Both the position numbers and the translations under genes were made by a program. A DNA stretch of 6,616 nt from HGM10836 sp964430375 (lineage in GTDB: Bacteria; Bacillota_I; Bacilli_A; RF39; UBA660). Where the stretch lies: NCBI GenBank assembly GCA_964430375.1, contig CAYSEZ010000058.1:1-6616 (forward strand). The letters run 5' to 3'. Of the stretch, positions 1 through 6,616 are shown in pieces (within the stretch, counting starts at the first letter, position 1; every line of letters starts with the position of its first letter). The notes below the pieces were generated by a model. It had not been told where the DNA came from, searched no databases, and saw nothing but the letters and a program-made list of their open reading frames with translations.

Positions 1-30
1 CTTCTATATTTAAGTCCTAAACTATAAAAG

Positions 31-80
31 TTCGGACAGATTTCCCAATGGAGCATTTGCTAAACGGGTTATGCACACTT
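31..80. other. Higher-G+C island at the left edge, origin unknown
   Basis: About 44% of these 50 bases are G or C (22 of 50 counted), against roughly 20-25% for the flanks and the rest of the window. The + strand has a short open stretch with no start signal, and the - strand can read a peptide of about 26 residues with no convincing ribosome binding site. I recognise no gene or terminal inverted repeat. The change in composition suggests a remnant of another element or the tail of something outside the window, so it may mark a junction of a transferred segment. This is inference from composition only. Confidence 0.35.
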
Positions 81-87
81 TTGATAA

Positions 88-101
88 ACAAATTCATTTG
101 T
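88..101. repeat. Short dyad upstream of the first operon (possible operator)
   Basis: ACAAAT, two bases, then ATTTGT form a perfect 6-bp inverted repeat. It lies just before a weak promoter-like pair (TTGATG at 104-109, CATAAT at 126-131, spacer 16). A regulator could bind here, but short AT-rich dyads also arise by chance in DNA of this composition, and no regulator gene is present in the window. Confidence 0.25.
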
Positions 102-172
102 ATTTGATGTATTAATCATAACGTACATAATATAAATTATCAATAGGAATCAATAAAAAATTATTAATTTTT

Positions 173-201
173 TTAGGAAAAGCACTATTGTATGCTATAA
201 T
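173..201 (+). promoter_or_regulatory. Extended -10 promoter of the radical SAM operon
   Basis: A consensus TATAAT at 196-201 is preceded by TG plus one base at 193-195, which makes an extended -10 element. The -35 position 17 bp upstream (TTAGGA, 173-178) matches the consensus at only 3 of 6 positions, as is common when the -10 is extended. Transcription should start near 208, giving a leader of only about 17 nt that begins almost at the ribosome binding site. It would drive the four-gene cassette. Confidence 0.6.
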
Positions 202-208
202 ATTAATC

Positions 209-220
209 AAAGGAAGTGAT
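209..220 (+). promoter_or_regulatory. Ribosome binding site fixing the first gene's start
   Basis: AAAGGAAGTGAT matches the full anti-Shine-Dalgarno complement AAAGGAGGTGAT at 11 of 12 positions and ends with good spacing before ATG at 225. A longer reading from GTG at 216 would place the start codon inside this site, so ATG 225 is the start. Confidence 0.8.
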
Positions 221-224
221 TTAC

Positions 225-1067
225 ATGCTTGATTATCCAAAAGTTATAGAAGTTCAATTTCATAATAAATGTAATTCAAATTGTTTAATATGTCCTTATA
301 AAGATATGAATTATAATTATGAGAAAATGTCAAAGGAATTATTTGAAAAATTTTTGAGCGAAATTGATGAGAATAAATTAAAAAGAATAATACCATATCT
401 AAACAATGAACCATTTTTGAGTACAGATTTTATAAATATGGTAAAAATGATTAGGAATAAATTTAAAAAAATTGAAATAGAAATATCATCTAATGTATCT
501 ATGATAAAAGAAATAGATATTGTAGAAATGAGTAAACTTAATATTACAGAATTAAGACTAAGTGTTTTTGGGTATGAAAAATCGACTTATAATAAAATGA
601 TGCCATGTTTAAACTATGAAAAAACATTTGAAAAATTACAAATGATTAGTTCGGTGATGAAAGATAGTAATACAATTATTTCAATAGTTATGATAGATAA
701 TGGTGAAATAAATGAGCAAGAATTTATTGATATGAAGTGTTTATGCAATAAATTAGGCTTTAAATTTGAAAGATGGGGATTTTTAGATAGAAGTGATAAT
801 GTAACATACAAATCTAATAATATTTATAATGAAAATGTTTCATCTTGCGAACAAAATAGACCATTAGAAAGAATGCATATACTTTCGGATGGAAGAGTTA
901 TATTTTGCTGTCAAGATTGGTCACATTCGTTAGTTGTAGGTAATATTAGTTACAATACCATTAGTGAAGTATGGAATAGCGAAACTTTTATAAACGCAAG
1001 AAAATCATTATATGATAAAGAAAAAGATAGTCCAATGATTTGCAAAAAATGCAAATTAGGACATTAA
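225..1067 (+). CDS. Radical SAM protein with short SPASM/twitch-like C-terminus
   Basis: The protein has 280 residues. The N-terminus carries the radical SAM CX3CX2C motif at C16, C20 and C23, which binds the [4Fe-4S] cluster that cleaves S-adenosylmethionine. An NNEP at 60-63 matches the GGEP-like SAM-binding motif of the family. Near the C-terminus come C208, a GX4C (G223 to C228, followed by C229), a GN pair at 239-240, a typical EVWNS block near 248-252, and CX2C at C273 and C276. This is a shortened SPASM/twitch arrangement with enough cysteines for one auxiliary cluster; the later cysteines of a full SPASM domain are absent because the protein ends at residue 280. Family members modify peptides, sugars or other small molecules, so the substrate cannot be named. 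It is the first gene of the cassette and lies 13 nt before the next radical SAM gene. The start at 225 is set by the ribosome binding site. Radical SAM assignment is firm; the auxiliary cluster is probable. Confidence 0.9.
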   Translation: MLDYPKVIEVQFHNKCNSNCLICPYKDMNYNYEKMSKELFEKFLSEIDENKLKRIIPYLNNEPFLSTDFINMVKMIRNKFKKIEIEISSNVSMIKEIDIVEMSKLNITELRLSVFGYEKSTYNKMMPCLNYEKTFEKLQMISSVMKDSNTIISIVMIDNGEINEQEFIDMKCLCNKLGFKFERWGFLDRSDNVTYKSNNIYNENVSSCEQNRPLERMHILSDGRVIFCCQDWSHSLVVGNISYNTISEVWNSETFINARKSLYDKEKDSPMICKKCKLGH

Positions 1068-1080
1068 GGAGTGGCTGTGT

Positions 1081-2556
1081 ATGAATAAAGTTGGTATTTT
1101 ATATTTTAGGAGTTTGTATTCTCAGTCTGCAGCTTCATTATCAGTTGGAAAATTTTCTGACTATTTATTAAATAGAGGATATAAAACAAATATATATCTA
1201 TTAAAAAACGATGATCATTCAGTAGTTCTTTCAAAATATGATGAAATAGTAAAAAATGATATTATAATTTATAAAACTAACTACAAAGATTTTGAATATG
1301 GAATTCGTATGTTGAATTTTTTGTTTAGTAAGTCTAATAAAAAAATTTATTTAACAGGTCCATTTGCTCAAATGAATAAAGAAAGAATACTAAAAAAATA
1401 TATTTTCATTACAGATATAATAGATATTCAAAATAGCAACGAAATTAATAATATTTTTCCAATATTAGAACCAGTAATAAAAAAAGATAGTGTCATTTAT
1501 GGTGTAGATCGAGAGATTGAAATTCAAGAAAAAGGTCGTTATATAAATTTAGAAGCATCAACTGGTTGTATATATAATTGTGCCTTTTGTCATATAAAAT
1601 TAATGAATTATACCAAAAGTGAAAAAAATATAGAACTTTTAGTAAATGAAATAGAAGAATTGCATAAAAGATTGGGTAAAAATTATTTTATATTTAATGA
1701 TAGTGTTTTTTGGAAAAATAACCATGATAACGAAAGAATTGAAAAATTTATAAAATTATTAAAAGAGAAAAAACTAAACATTTATTTCATGATTTATTTA
1801 TCATTAACTATAAAAATTAGTGATGATTTATTAAAAAAATTAAGAGATGTTGGACTAATAAGGGTTTTCTTTGGAGTCGAAAATATTTCTAAAAGTTTTT
1901 CAATTCAAAATAATAAATATACGTCTGCAAGTGACACTGAAAAATTTATTAATAAATTAGAAGAATTAGGTATTAGTTATCACATAGGATTTATGTTATT
2001 TAGTAAAGAAACTAGATATAAAGAATTGCAAGAGAATATTGATTTTCTTTATAGAATCAAAAAACTATTTAGACCTGGTATGTTAGTAGAAAAAATGCGA
2101 ATATTGCAAAATTCAAAAGATTCTAAATATTTATATTATGATGAAAGTAAAATTGATCAAGCATATAATTACTTAATTGATGATCCAAAAACAGAAGAAT
2201 TTTATATTATAGTTAATCAACTATTTTCAAATATTAATATTAGAAATTTTGAACAATTCTTTTCTGGAATAAAAATTGCTTTAACTATTATAAAAAGAGA
2301 AAAATTAATAAATAATTATATTGAGTATGAAAAAAGGTATAATAATGTATTAAATATCATTAATGATAGTGTATTTAGAATTTTATCAAAAGAGTTAAAG
2401 AGTTTAAAAATAGATAATACTGATATTGAAGAACTTAAAAATCTATATTCTATAGCAGAATCTAATTATATTGAATTTATGAGTTATTTAAAGATTAATA
2501 ATAAAATAATTTATGAGACTATACCTCATGGAACGGAAGATTTAAATATATGGTAA
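1081..2556 (+). CDS. Radical SAM protein of the B12-binding-domain class
   Basis: The protein has 491 residues and three regions. Residues 1 to about 135 look like the Rossmann-like domain that precedes the catalytic core in B12-type radical SAM enzymes (a LSVGKFSDYLLNRGY stretch near 20-34, a TGPFAQMN stretch at 92-99). The DXHXXG motif of classical cobalamin binding is not visible, so B12 binding is doubtful. The core follows, with CX3CX2C at C163, C167 and C170, the FNDSVFWKN strand at 205-213 typical of this class, and FFGVEN at 263-268. Residues from about 340 to the end are mostly helical and lysine/asparagine-rich, with no domain I recognise. Such enzymes carry out methylations, ring contractions or other radical rearrangements; the substrate here is unknown. 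AAGGAG at 1066-1071, nine bases before the ATG, overlaps the previous stop codon. The 3' end overlaps the next gene by 7 nt, implying translational coupling. Confidence 0.88.
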   Translation: MNKVGILYFRSLYSQSAASLSVGKFSDYLLNRGYKTNIYLLKNDDHSVVLSKYDEIVKNDIIIYKTNYKDFEYGIRMLNFLFSKSNKKIYLTGPFAQMNKERILKKYIFITDIIDIQNSNEINNIFPILEPVIKKDSVIYGVDREIEIQEKGRYINLEASTGCIYNCAFCHIKLMNYTKSEKNIELLVNEIEELHKRLGKNYFIFNDSVFWKNNHDNERIEKFIKLLKEKKLNIYFMIYLSLTIKISDDLLKKLRDVGLIRVFFGVENISKSFSIQNNKYTSASDTEKFINKLEELGISYHIGFMLFSKETRYKELQENIDFLYRIKKLFRPGMLVEKMRILQNSKDSKYLYYDESKIDQAYNYLIDDPKTEEFYIIVNQLFSNINIRNFEQFFSGIKIALTIIKREKLINNYIEYEKRYNNVLNIINDSVFRILSKELKSLKIDNTDIEELKNLYSIAESNYIEFMSYLKINNKIIYETIPHGTEDLNIW

Positions 2557-3689
2557 TAGGTATAGAGGGAAATGTTCATGTTGGTAAAACGACATTTATA
2601 AAAAATAATTTTAGTGAATTTAATATAATAGATGAAATACCATTCAATAAGCATTTAAATGATTTTGATAGACAATTATATTATATAGAAAATGAAATCA
2701 AGAAAAAAGAAAAATTATCTAACAATACTATTTTAGATAGAACTATAATATCAACAATACTTTATACATTTTATACGAATTCATTAAATGTAGATGAAAA
2801 AAATAAAATTATTGAAATCATTGAGAGAAAAATAAATGAAAATAAAATAATTTTGCCAGACATTATTTATTTAATAGTATATCCATATAAACTTATTTCT
2901 TTAAATCATTTAAAATTAATGAAAGAAAAAGGTACACAAGATAGTTTGATAGATTATAGTTATTACTTGAATTATTCGTTATTTTTTTCTAATTGCAATT
3001 ATACTTCTAAAAAAATAGTTAAAACTGAAGAGTATAGACAAATAATGTTATACAATTCAGATATATTTAAAAATATTACTAATCCTCCAAAAATTAATAC
3101 TAAGATTTTACTAGATGGTGCACCTGCAATAGGAAAGTCAACAATCGGAAATTATCAAAAGAAATATCAATATATAAAAGAATTTAAATATAAAAAATAT
3201 ACATTAAGTGATTATCAGAATCAGATAGATAGTATTATAGAAAGAATAAATATTTTAAAGAACAAAAACATATTGTTAGATACTAGTTTTTTAATGGGAA
3301 TAACACATTTGTTTTATAATAAACAAACTTCACAAGAATTGAAATTAGAGATGATTGATGAAATTATAGAAAATGTATTTTTAAATAATTACATTACTAA
3401 AATAATATATTTAGTATTGGATAGGAACAAACTTATTGAAAGAAAAAATATGGATAAATCTAAAGAAAGAAAACATTTTTTTGATAATCTTAATTATTTA
3501 GAATTTGAAAAGAATTTTTATTATATTTTAGATAAAAGATTAGATAAAATGTCAAATATAAATTTTTTAGATGCAACATATAGTGTTGAAAAATTAAGTG
3601 ACATTATTGAAAATATTCCAGATAAACCATTGTTGCTAGTTGATCTTTTCTATGAAATAAAGGAAGCAGTTAAAGAAGGTGAATTATGA
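2550..3689 (+). CDS. Tandem P-loop nucleoside/nucleotide-kinase-like protein
   Basis: The protein has 379 residues, about twice the size of a deoxynucleoside or thymidylate kinase. Two Walker A motifs are visible: G7-X4-GKTT (residues 7-15) and G190-X4-GKST (190-198). Each is followed at similar distance by a strand ending in aspartate: ILDR at 61-64, matching the DR motif of these kinases, and LLDT at 242-245, where the arginine is replaced by threonine. The second half also has a basic, lid-like stretch near 291-308. The layout suggests two kinase units, 1 to about 175 and 183 to about 355, from duplication or fusion. Each may phosphorylate a nucleoside, nucleotide or other small hydroxylated compound; one may have become regulatory. 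The gene overlaps the preceding one by 7 nt and the following one by 4 nt, so its product is probably made in step with the radical SAM proteins. Kinase-like fold is well supported; substrate is unknown. Confidence 0.82.
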   Translation: MVIGIEGNVHVGKTTFIKNNFSEFNIIDEIPFNKHLNDFDRQLYYIENEIKKKEKLSNNTILDRTIISTILYTFYTNSLNVDEKNKIIEIIERKINENKIILPDIIYLIVYPYKLISLNHLKLMKEKGTQDSLIDYSYYLNYSLFFSNCNYTSKKIVKTEEYRQIMLYNSDIFKNITNPPKINTKILLDGAPAIGKSTIGNYQKKYQYIKEFKYKKYTLSDYQNQIDSIIERINILKNKNILLDTSFLMGITHLFYNKQTSQELKLEMIDEIIENVFLNNYITKIIYLVLDRNKLIERKNMDKSKERKHFFDNLNYLEFEKNFYYILDKRLDKMSNINFLDATYSVEKLSDIIENIPDKPLLLVDLFYEIKEAVKEGEL

Positions 3690-4876
3690 TGTTATATTTT
3701 ATTTGGTTTTGTATTTTACTACTTATATTCACAAATCTAAAGTCTATGATTAGATTATATAATTCATATTTATTCTTAAAGAATAAACATGATTTATCAA
3801 TTAATAATAATAAAAAAATAACTATTATAATACCTGCTATGAATGAAGTTAAAAATGTTGAAAATTCTATAAAATACTTTAAAAGTTTAGATGATTTATG
3901 TAATGTAGTTTATGTAACTACTTCAAAAGAAAAAAATATGGCAACATATAATAAAATAAATAATGAAATAATAAGACAAAAAACCAACAATATTTCTGTT
4001 GTTAATTGTCCAAATATTATTGGAACTATGGCTAATCAAATAAATTATGCTCTTAAAGAATTAAAAGAAGAAGATATTGTTGCTATTTATAATATAGATT
4101 CTCAACCCGAAAGAAATACTTTTAAATATGTATTAAAAAACATTGATGATAATACAGTTTTACAACAAGTAAGTTTTTTTGATGATGAATTAAAAGGAAT
4201 TATGAAAAGTGCTGAAAACTGGCAAAATAGATGGTCGATTGTTTATGAAATGGGCAAATATTTAAATAACAAAAAAATAGAATTTAAATATTGTATTGGG
4301 CATGGTCTATTTATTAAAAAGAAAATATTTGATAAAGTTGGGTATCTTTCAGAAAATGAAATAAATGAAGATAATGAGTTCGGTTATAGATTAAATATTA
4401 ATAATATTTCAATTAAACCAATTCCTTATATGGAACAAGCAGACTTTGCTAAAAATAAAAAAATATATATTAAGCAACAATCTACTTGGGTAAATGGTCC
4501 TTTATATGCGTTTAAATATTATAATAATAATGTTAAATCCTTAAAAAATTTTATTCTTTCTATTTTAAATTTTAAAGCTTTTTTATCATGGTGGTTATTT
4601 CCGTTAATATGTGATTTATATATATTATGTTCTGCTATGTATAGTATAAAATATTTTATTTTGTCATTATTTTTAGTTTTCATTTATATAACAGGTATCA
4701 ATTATTTTTCTAATAGATTATTAATAAAAACAAAATATATTAAGACTAAATATAAAGTTAATATAATTTCTGATATATTATTTTTTCAATTACATACATT
4801 TGGTAGTTATATAACACTTTATAAATTAATTGTAGGTAAAAATAATATAAAAAATAAATATAATACCGAAAAATAA
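3686..4876 (+). CDS. Membrane-anchored family 2 glycosyltransferase
   Basis: The protein has 396 residues. An N-terminal hydrophobic helix (about 2-17) is followed by a cytoplasmic GT2 domain opening with ITIIIPAMNE at 45-54, the typical first strand. NIDSQP at 136-141 stands where processive GT2 enzymes usually have DADSXP, so the first aspartate of DXD is asparagine. GHG at 205-207 and NEDNEFGYRL at 227-236 supply the acceptor-side acidic pair E228-D229. QQSTW at 264-268 corresponds to the Q(R/Q)XRW motif, with threonine for arginine. The C-terminal part has about two membrane segments (roughly 295-317 and 322-342). The family moves a sugar from a nucleotide sugar to a lipid, polymer or small acceptor at the inner membrane face. 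The start overlaps the previous stop as ATGA; a second ATG at 3689 has slightly better spacing from AAGGTG (3676-3681). It is the last gene of the cassette, and no terminator was found after it. Altered motifs leave donor and activity uncertain. Confidence 0.85.
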   Translation: MMLYFIWFCILLLIFTNLKSMIRLYNSYLFLKNKHDLSINNNKKITIIIPAMNEVKNVENSIKYFKSLDDLCNVVYVTTSKEKNMATYNKINNEIIRQKTNNISVVNCPNIIGTMANQINYALKELKEEDIVAIYNIDSQPERNTFKYVLKNIDDNTVLQQVSFFDDELKGIMKSAENWQNRWSIVYEMGKYLNNKKIEFKYCIGHGLFIKKKIFDKVGYLSENEINEDNEFGYRLNINNISIKPIPYMEQADFAKNKKIYIKQQSTWVNGPLYAFKYYNNNVKSLKNFILSILNFKAFLSWWLFPLICDLYILCSAMYSIKYFILSLFLVFIYITGINYFSNRLLIKTKYIKTKYKVNIISDILFFQLHTFGSYITLYKLIVGKNNIKNKYNTEK

Positions 4877-4905
4877 TTGTAAATTCTAATTATTTATTAT
4901 AAAAT
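4877..4905 (+). promoter_or_regulatory. Putative promoter of the first NUDIX gene
   Basis: TTGTAA at 4877-4882 and TAAAAT at 4900-4905 are separated by 17 bp and match the consensus at 4 and 5 of 6 positions. Transcription would begin near 4912, just before the AAAGGAGG ribosome binding site at 4917-4924. The spacing is ideal, but the area is so AT-rich that chance matches are likely. Read-through from the glycosyltransferase gene is also possible. Confidence 0.4.
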
Positions 4906-4934
4906 ATATTACGAAAAAAGGAGGAAGAATATTC

Positions 4935-5408
4935 ATGGAAAATAAACAAAATTTTAAATTAATTGCTCACGCTCTAGTTAAATTAGAAGATAAATATTTA
5001 CTAATTAAAAGAACACCAATAAAAAGAGGTAAGCCAAATTCTTTACCAGAATATTGGGATATTCCGGGTGGAATGGTAGAGGAAGGTGAAACACCTAGCA
5101 GTGCTGCTATCCGTGAAACCAAAGAAGAGGTAAACCTAGATATTATTATAGGACCAGTATTACACGAAGATAGTAATTATGATAAAACAAAAGGTACTAT
5201 TTTTACTAGAATAGTATATCAAGCAGAATTATTAGATGGACAAAATGAAAAGAATATTATATTGCAAGAAGATGAACATTCTGAATATAGATTAGTGAAT
5301 AATATTAGCGAAGTAGATAAATCAGTTGATTATCTATATGATACAATAGAACATGCTAATGCGTATAACTCTGGTATTAAAACATTAAAAATGACTAGAA
5401 AAAGATAA
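4935..5408 (+). CDS. NUDIX hydrolase (first copy)
   Basis: The protein has 157 residues. The NUDIX box GX5EX7REUXEEXGU runs from G46 through E52, R60-E61 and E64-E65 to L68; these glutamates bind the metal and activate water for cleaving a nucleoside diphosphate linked to another group. The penultimate box glycine is asparagine (N67). PEYWDIPGG at 38-46 precedes the box and HEDSN at 77-81 follows it; both recur in the second NUDIX protein, marking the two as paralogs. A C-terminal tail of about 25 residues is absent from the other copy. Likely substrates are NTP or nucleotide-sugar-like compounds, in a clean-up or activation step, but specificity cannot be read from the box. It starts 58 nt after the glycosyltransferase behind a strong AAAGGAGG site and has a possible promoter of its own. 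It converges on the kinase gene, with one base between the two coding ends. Confidence 0.92.
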   Translation: MENKQNFKLIAHALVKLEDKYLLIKRTPIKRGKPNSLPEYWDIPGGMVEEGETPSSAAIRETKEEVNLDIIIGPVLHEDSNYDKTKGTIFTRIVYQAELLDGQNEKNIILQEDEHSEYRLVNNISEVDKSVDYLYDTIEHANAYNSGIKTLKMTRKR

Positions 5409-5424
5409 TCTAGTCATTTTTAAT
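5384..5424. terminator. Bidirectional terminator overlapping two convergent gene ends
   Basis: ATTAAAAATGACTAGA (5384-5399) and its exact reverse complement (5409-5424) form a 16-bp stem with a 9-nt loop. On + it continues into T-rich sequence up to 5434, and on - a TTTTTAATGTTTTAAT run follows. It encodes the last residues of the NUDIX protein on + and of the kinase on -, and contains both stop codons (5406-5408 on +, 5412-5410 on -). It should end transcripts arriving from both directions. Confidence 0.8.
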
Positions 5425-6045
5425 TTTTATTTTTGATTTTACTAATTTTTTATTTTCAGATAAACTTTGTATATAATTAAATGCTTCTTCTAAAACTTCC
5501 TCTTGATTTAAATTATCTGTATTTATAATAAAACAAGGTAATGATGGATGTTCTGATATAAATTGATTCATAGTGTCATATCTTAAATTTCTAATTTTAT
5601 CTAGTGATAAATCGGGGTCATTTTCATTTCTTGTTTTTATACGCCTAATTCTTTCTTCATTAGAAACAGTTACAATAATAGCCGCATCAAAGAATACACC
5701 GAGTTCAATTAACGTTTCAAATACTGGTTTAGAATTTATATCTCCATTAAAAGCATAAGCAGATAATAATCCCCTGTCTATAATTAGATTTTTATCAGAC
5801 ATACATTCTTTTATATATAAAAGACTTAATCCTGTAAAATAACTTTTTAAAATGTTAGAGTCAGTTTTATTATAAACTAAATCTTGAATATGATATATTT
5901 CATTATATAAATAATTATTATCACCTTTTACATTAAATAACTCATATATTGGTTTATCTATATATTCGTATCCTAATTTTTTAGCTAAGTTCTTTGCTAA
6001 TGTTGATTTGCCAGCCCCATCTAATCCATCTATAGTAATTATCAT
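5410..6045 (-). CDS. Thymidylate-kinase-like / deoxynucleoside-kinase-like protein
   Basis: The protein has 211 residues, the usual size for this family. The Walker A motif GLDGAGKST lies at 7-15 right after the first strand, as in dTMP kinase. IIDR at 88-91 followed by LLSAYAF (93-99) matches the DRY-X2-S-X-AY motif that contacts the nucleotide base. Arginines in ERIRRIKTR (131-139) form a lid-like segment. The enzyme should transfer phosphate from ATP to a nucleoside or nucleoside monophosphate. It is probably not the housekeeping dTMP kinase, since it stands alone between two NUDIX genes, far from any replication genes, and the C-terminal tail (about 195-211) is lysine-rich. ATG at 6045 has a GGAGGT site at 6059-6054, eight bases upstream. 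It has a strong promoter, diverges from the second NUDIX gene and converges on the first. Kinase fold is firm; preference for dTMP over another substrate is open. Confidence 0.87.
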   Translation of the reverse strand: MIITIDGLDGAGKSTLAKNLAKKLGYEYIDKPIYELFNVKGDNNYLYNEIYHIQDLVYNKTDSNILKSYFTGLSLLYIKECMSDKNLIIDRGLLSAYAFNGDINSKPVFETLIELGVFFDAAIIVTVSNEERIRRIKTRNENDPDLSLDKIRNLRYDTMNQFISEHPSLPCFIINTDNLNQEEVLEEAFNYIQSLSENKKLVKSKIKIKND

Positions 6046-6061
6046 ACTAATCTACCTCCCC

Positions 6062-6088
6062 AAAATTGCTTTTTATTTTAGCAATTTT
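6062..6088. repeat. Inverted repeat over the kinase -10 (possible operator)
   Basis: AAAATTGCT (6062-6070) and AGCAATTTT (6080-6088) form a perfect 9-bp dyad with a 9-nt AT-only centre. It covers the -10 and the start region of the - strand promoter and touches the upstream edge of the + strand promoter, so a bound protein could block one or both. A terminator role is unlikely because no transcript is expected to enter from the left on + and the kinase transcript starts inside it. Confidence 0.4.
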
Positions 6089-6103
6089 TGTGTATAAAGT
6101 CAA
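6075..6103 (-). promoter_or_regulatory. Promoter of the thymidylate-kinase-like gene
   Basis: On the - strand TTGACT (6103-6098) and TAAAAT (6080-6075) are separated by exactly 17 bp, each 5 of 6 to consensus, with TG plus one base before the -10. This is the best complete promoter in the window. Transcription should start near 6068, leaving a leader of about 22 nt with the GGAGGT site. Confidence 0.7.
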
Positions 6104-6109
6104 TATTTA

Positions 6110-6118
6110 TGATAAAAT
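6110..6118 (+). promoter_or_regulatory. Extended -10 element of the second NUDIX gene
   Basis: TG, one base, then TAAAAT (6113-6118) forms an extended -10 element. No good -35 is seen: TTGTGT at 6088-6093 lies 19 bp upstream, a long spacer. Transcription would start near 6125, at the ribosome binding site, so the leader is very short. It overlaps no part of the kinase -10 but shares the same intergenic space. Confidence 0.4.
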
Positions 6119-6124
6119 AATTAA

Positions 6125-6130
6125 GAGGAG
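6125..6130 (+). promoter_or_regulatory. Ribosome binding site fixing the second NUDIX start
   Basis: GAGGAG ends ten bases before ATG 6141. The open frame extends upstream to a TTG at 6066, but that extension has no binding site in front, runs across the promoter region and adds residues absent from the paralog. ATG 6141 is therefore chosen. Confidence 0.8.
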
Positions 6131-6140
6131 TGTGATAGTA

Positions 6141-6545
6141 ATGAACGGAAATAAAATAATTGTTCATACATTAATTAAAAATGAAGATGGTTATTTAGTA
6201 ACTAAAAGATCAAAAGAAGAAACAACATTTCCAGAATATTGGGATATTCCAGGAGGGCTTGCAGAATATGGAGAATTACCAAGAGAAGCATTAATTAGAG
6301 AAACAAAAGAAGAGGTTGGACTTAATATTATACCAACTAGAGTTATACATGAAGATAGTAATTTTGATAAGACTAAAAATCTTGTTTTTATAAGATTGGT
6401 ATATTTGTGTGAATTAAAATCTAAAATAGAAGAAATAGTTTTAAAGGAAGATGAACATTCTGAATATAAATTTATTAATTCACTAAATGAGTTAGAAAAT
6501 GAAAAAATTTCTCCTTTTCTTATTGAAGTATTTAGTAATTTGTAA
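6141..6545 (+). CDS. NUDIX hydrolase (second copy)
   Basis: The protein has 134 residues, a compact single NUDIX domain. The box is fully canonical: G39, E45, R53-E54, E57-E58 and VGL at 59-61, unlike the first copy, which has asparagine for the glycine. It shares PEYWDIPGG (31-39), RETKEEV (53-59), HEDSN (70-74) with DKTK after it, and EDEHSEY (103-109) with the first copy, so the two come from a duplication or were acquired as related genes. The insert before PEYWDIPGG is shorter by about five residues, and the C-terminal tail of the first copy is missing. It should hydrolyse a nucleoside diphosphate derivative with Mg2+; the substrate is unknown. The gene diverges from the thymidylate-kinase-like gene with 95 nt between starts, so both may be controlled from one region. 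Confidence 0.92.
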   Translation: MNGNKIIVHTLIKNEDGYLVTKRSKEETTFPEYWDIPGGLAEYGELPREALIRETKEEVGLNIIPTRVIHEDSNFDKTKNLVFIRLVYLCELKSKIEEIVLKEDEHSEYKFINSLNELENEKISPFLIEVFSNL

Positions 6546-6549
6546 ATAT

Positions 6550-6579
6550 TATAAATTAGATTTAAAAGAATCTATTATA
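6550..6579 (+). terminator. Weak hairpin after the second NUDIX gene
   Basis: TATAA and TAGATT (6550-6554, 6557-6562) pair with AATCTA and TTATA (6569-6579) around a 6-nt loop, with a 2-nt bulge on the left. It begins five bases after the stop codon, where a terminator would be expected, but it is AT-rich and lacks a following T-run. It may only protect the 3' end, or be chance. Confidence 0.3.
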
Positions 6580-6593
6580 AAAATTACATTGTA

Positions 6594-6599
6594 TATAAT
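6594..6599 (+). promoter_or_regulatory. Possible -10 element at the right edge
   Basis: A consensus TATAAT stands 17 bases before the end of the window, with no clear -35 at the expected distance. It could serve a gene starting beyond the window. The remaining bases hold no supported gene. Confidence 0.25.
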
Positions 6600-6616
6600 T
6601 TCAACAGGATATGGGA

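Overview
The window is very AT-rich (roughly a quarter G+C by eye). It uses the standard bacterial code: TGG is tryptophan and TGA is a stop. It has strong GGAGG-type ribosome binding sites and TGn-extended -10 promoters. This fits a low-GC Bacillota (Firmicutes) genome or an element living in one; the genus cannot be told from the sequence. Seven genes are supported, six on + and one on -. No RNA gene, CRISPR array, intact insertion sequence or origin was seen.

Left part (1-224): a non-coding lead-in. It contains a short patch of clearly higher G+C (about 44% over 31-80) that looks foreign to the rest, a small dyad, and a good extended -10 promoter just before the first gene.

Central cassette (225-4876): four tightly packed + strand genes. 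The first gap is 13 nt; the next two junctions overlap by 7 and 4 nt. They encode (1) a radical SAM protein with a short SPASM/twitch-like C-terminus, (2) a second radical SAM protein with the architecture of the B12-binding class, (3) an unusual protein with two P-loop nucleoside/nucleotide-kinase-like domains in tandem, and (4) a membrane-anchored family 2 glycosyltransferase. The packing implies one transcript and a common pathway. The product is unknown. Two radical chemistries, phosphoryl transfer and membrane glycosyl transfer suggest a small biosynthetic pathway, perhaps for a modified nucleoside/nucleotide, sugar or glycoconjugate (inference).

Right part (4877-6616): a NUDIX hydrolase on +, a thymidylate-kinase-like protein on -, and a second, clearly paralogous NUDIX hydrolase on +. 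The first two genes converge on a 16-bp perfect inverted repeat that overlaps both coding ends and should terminate transcription from both sides. The kinase and the second NUDIX gene diverge from a short intergenic region with back-to-back promoters and a dyad over the kinase -10. These genes act on nucleotide-like phosphorylated compounds and may supply, recycle or detoxify substrates of the central cassette. That link is inference, because they have their own promoters and one is on the opposite strand.
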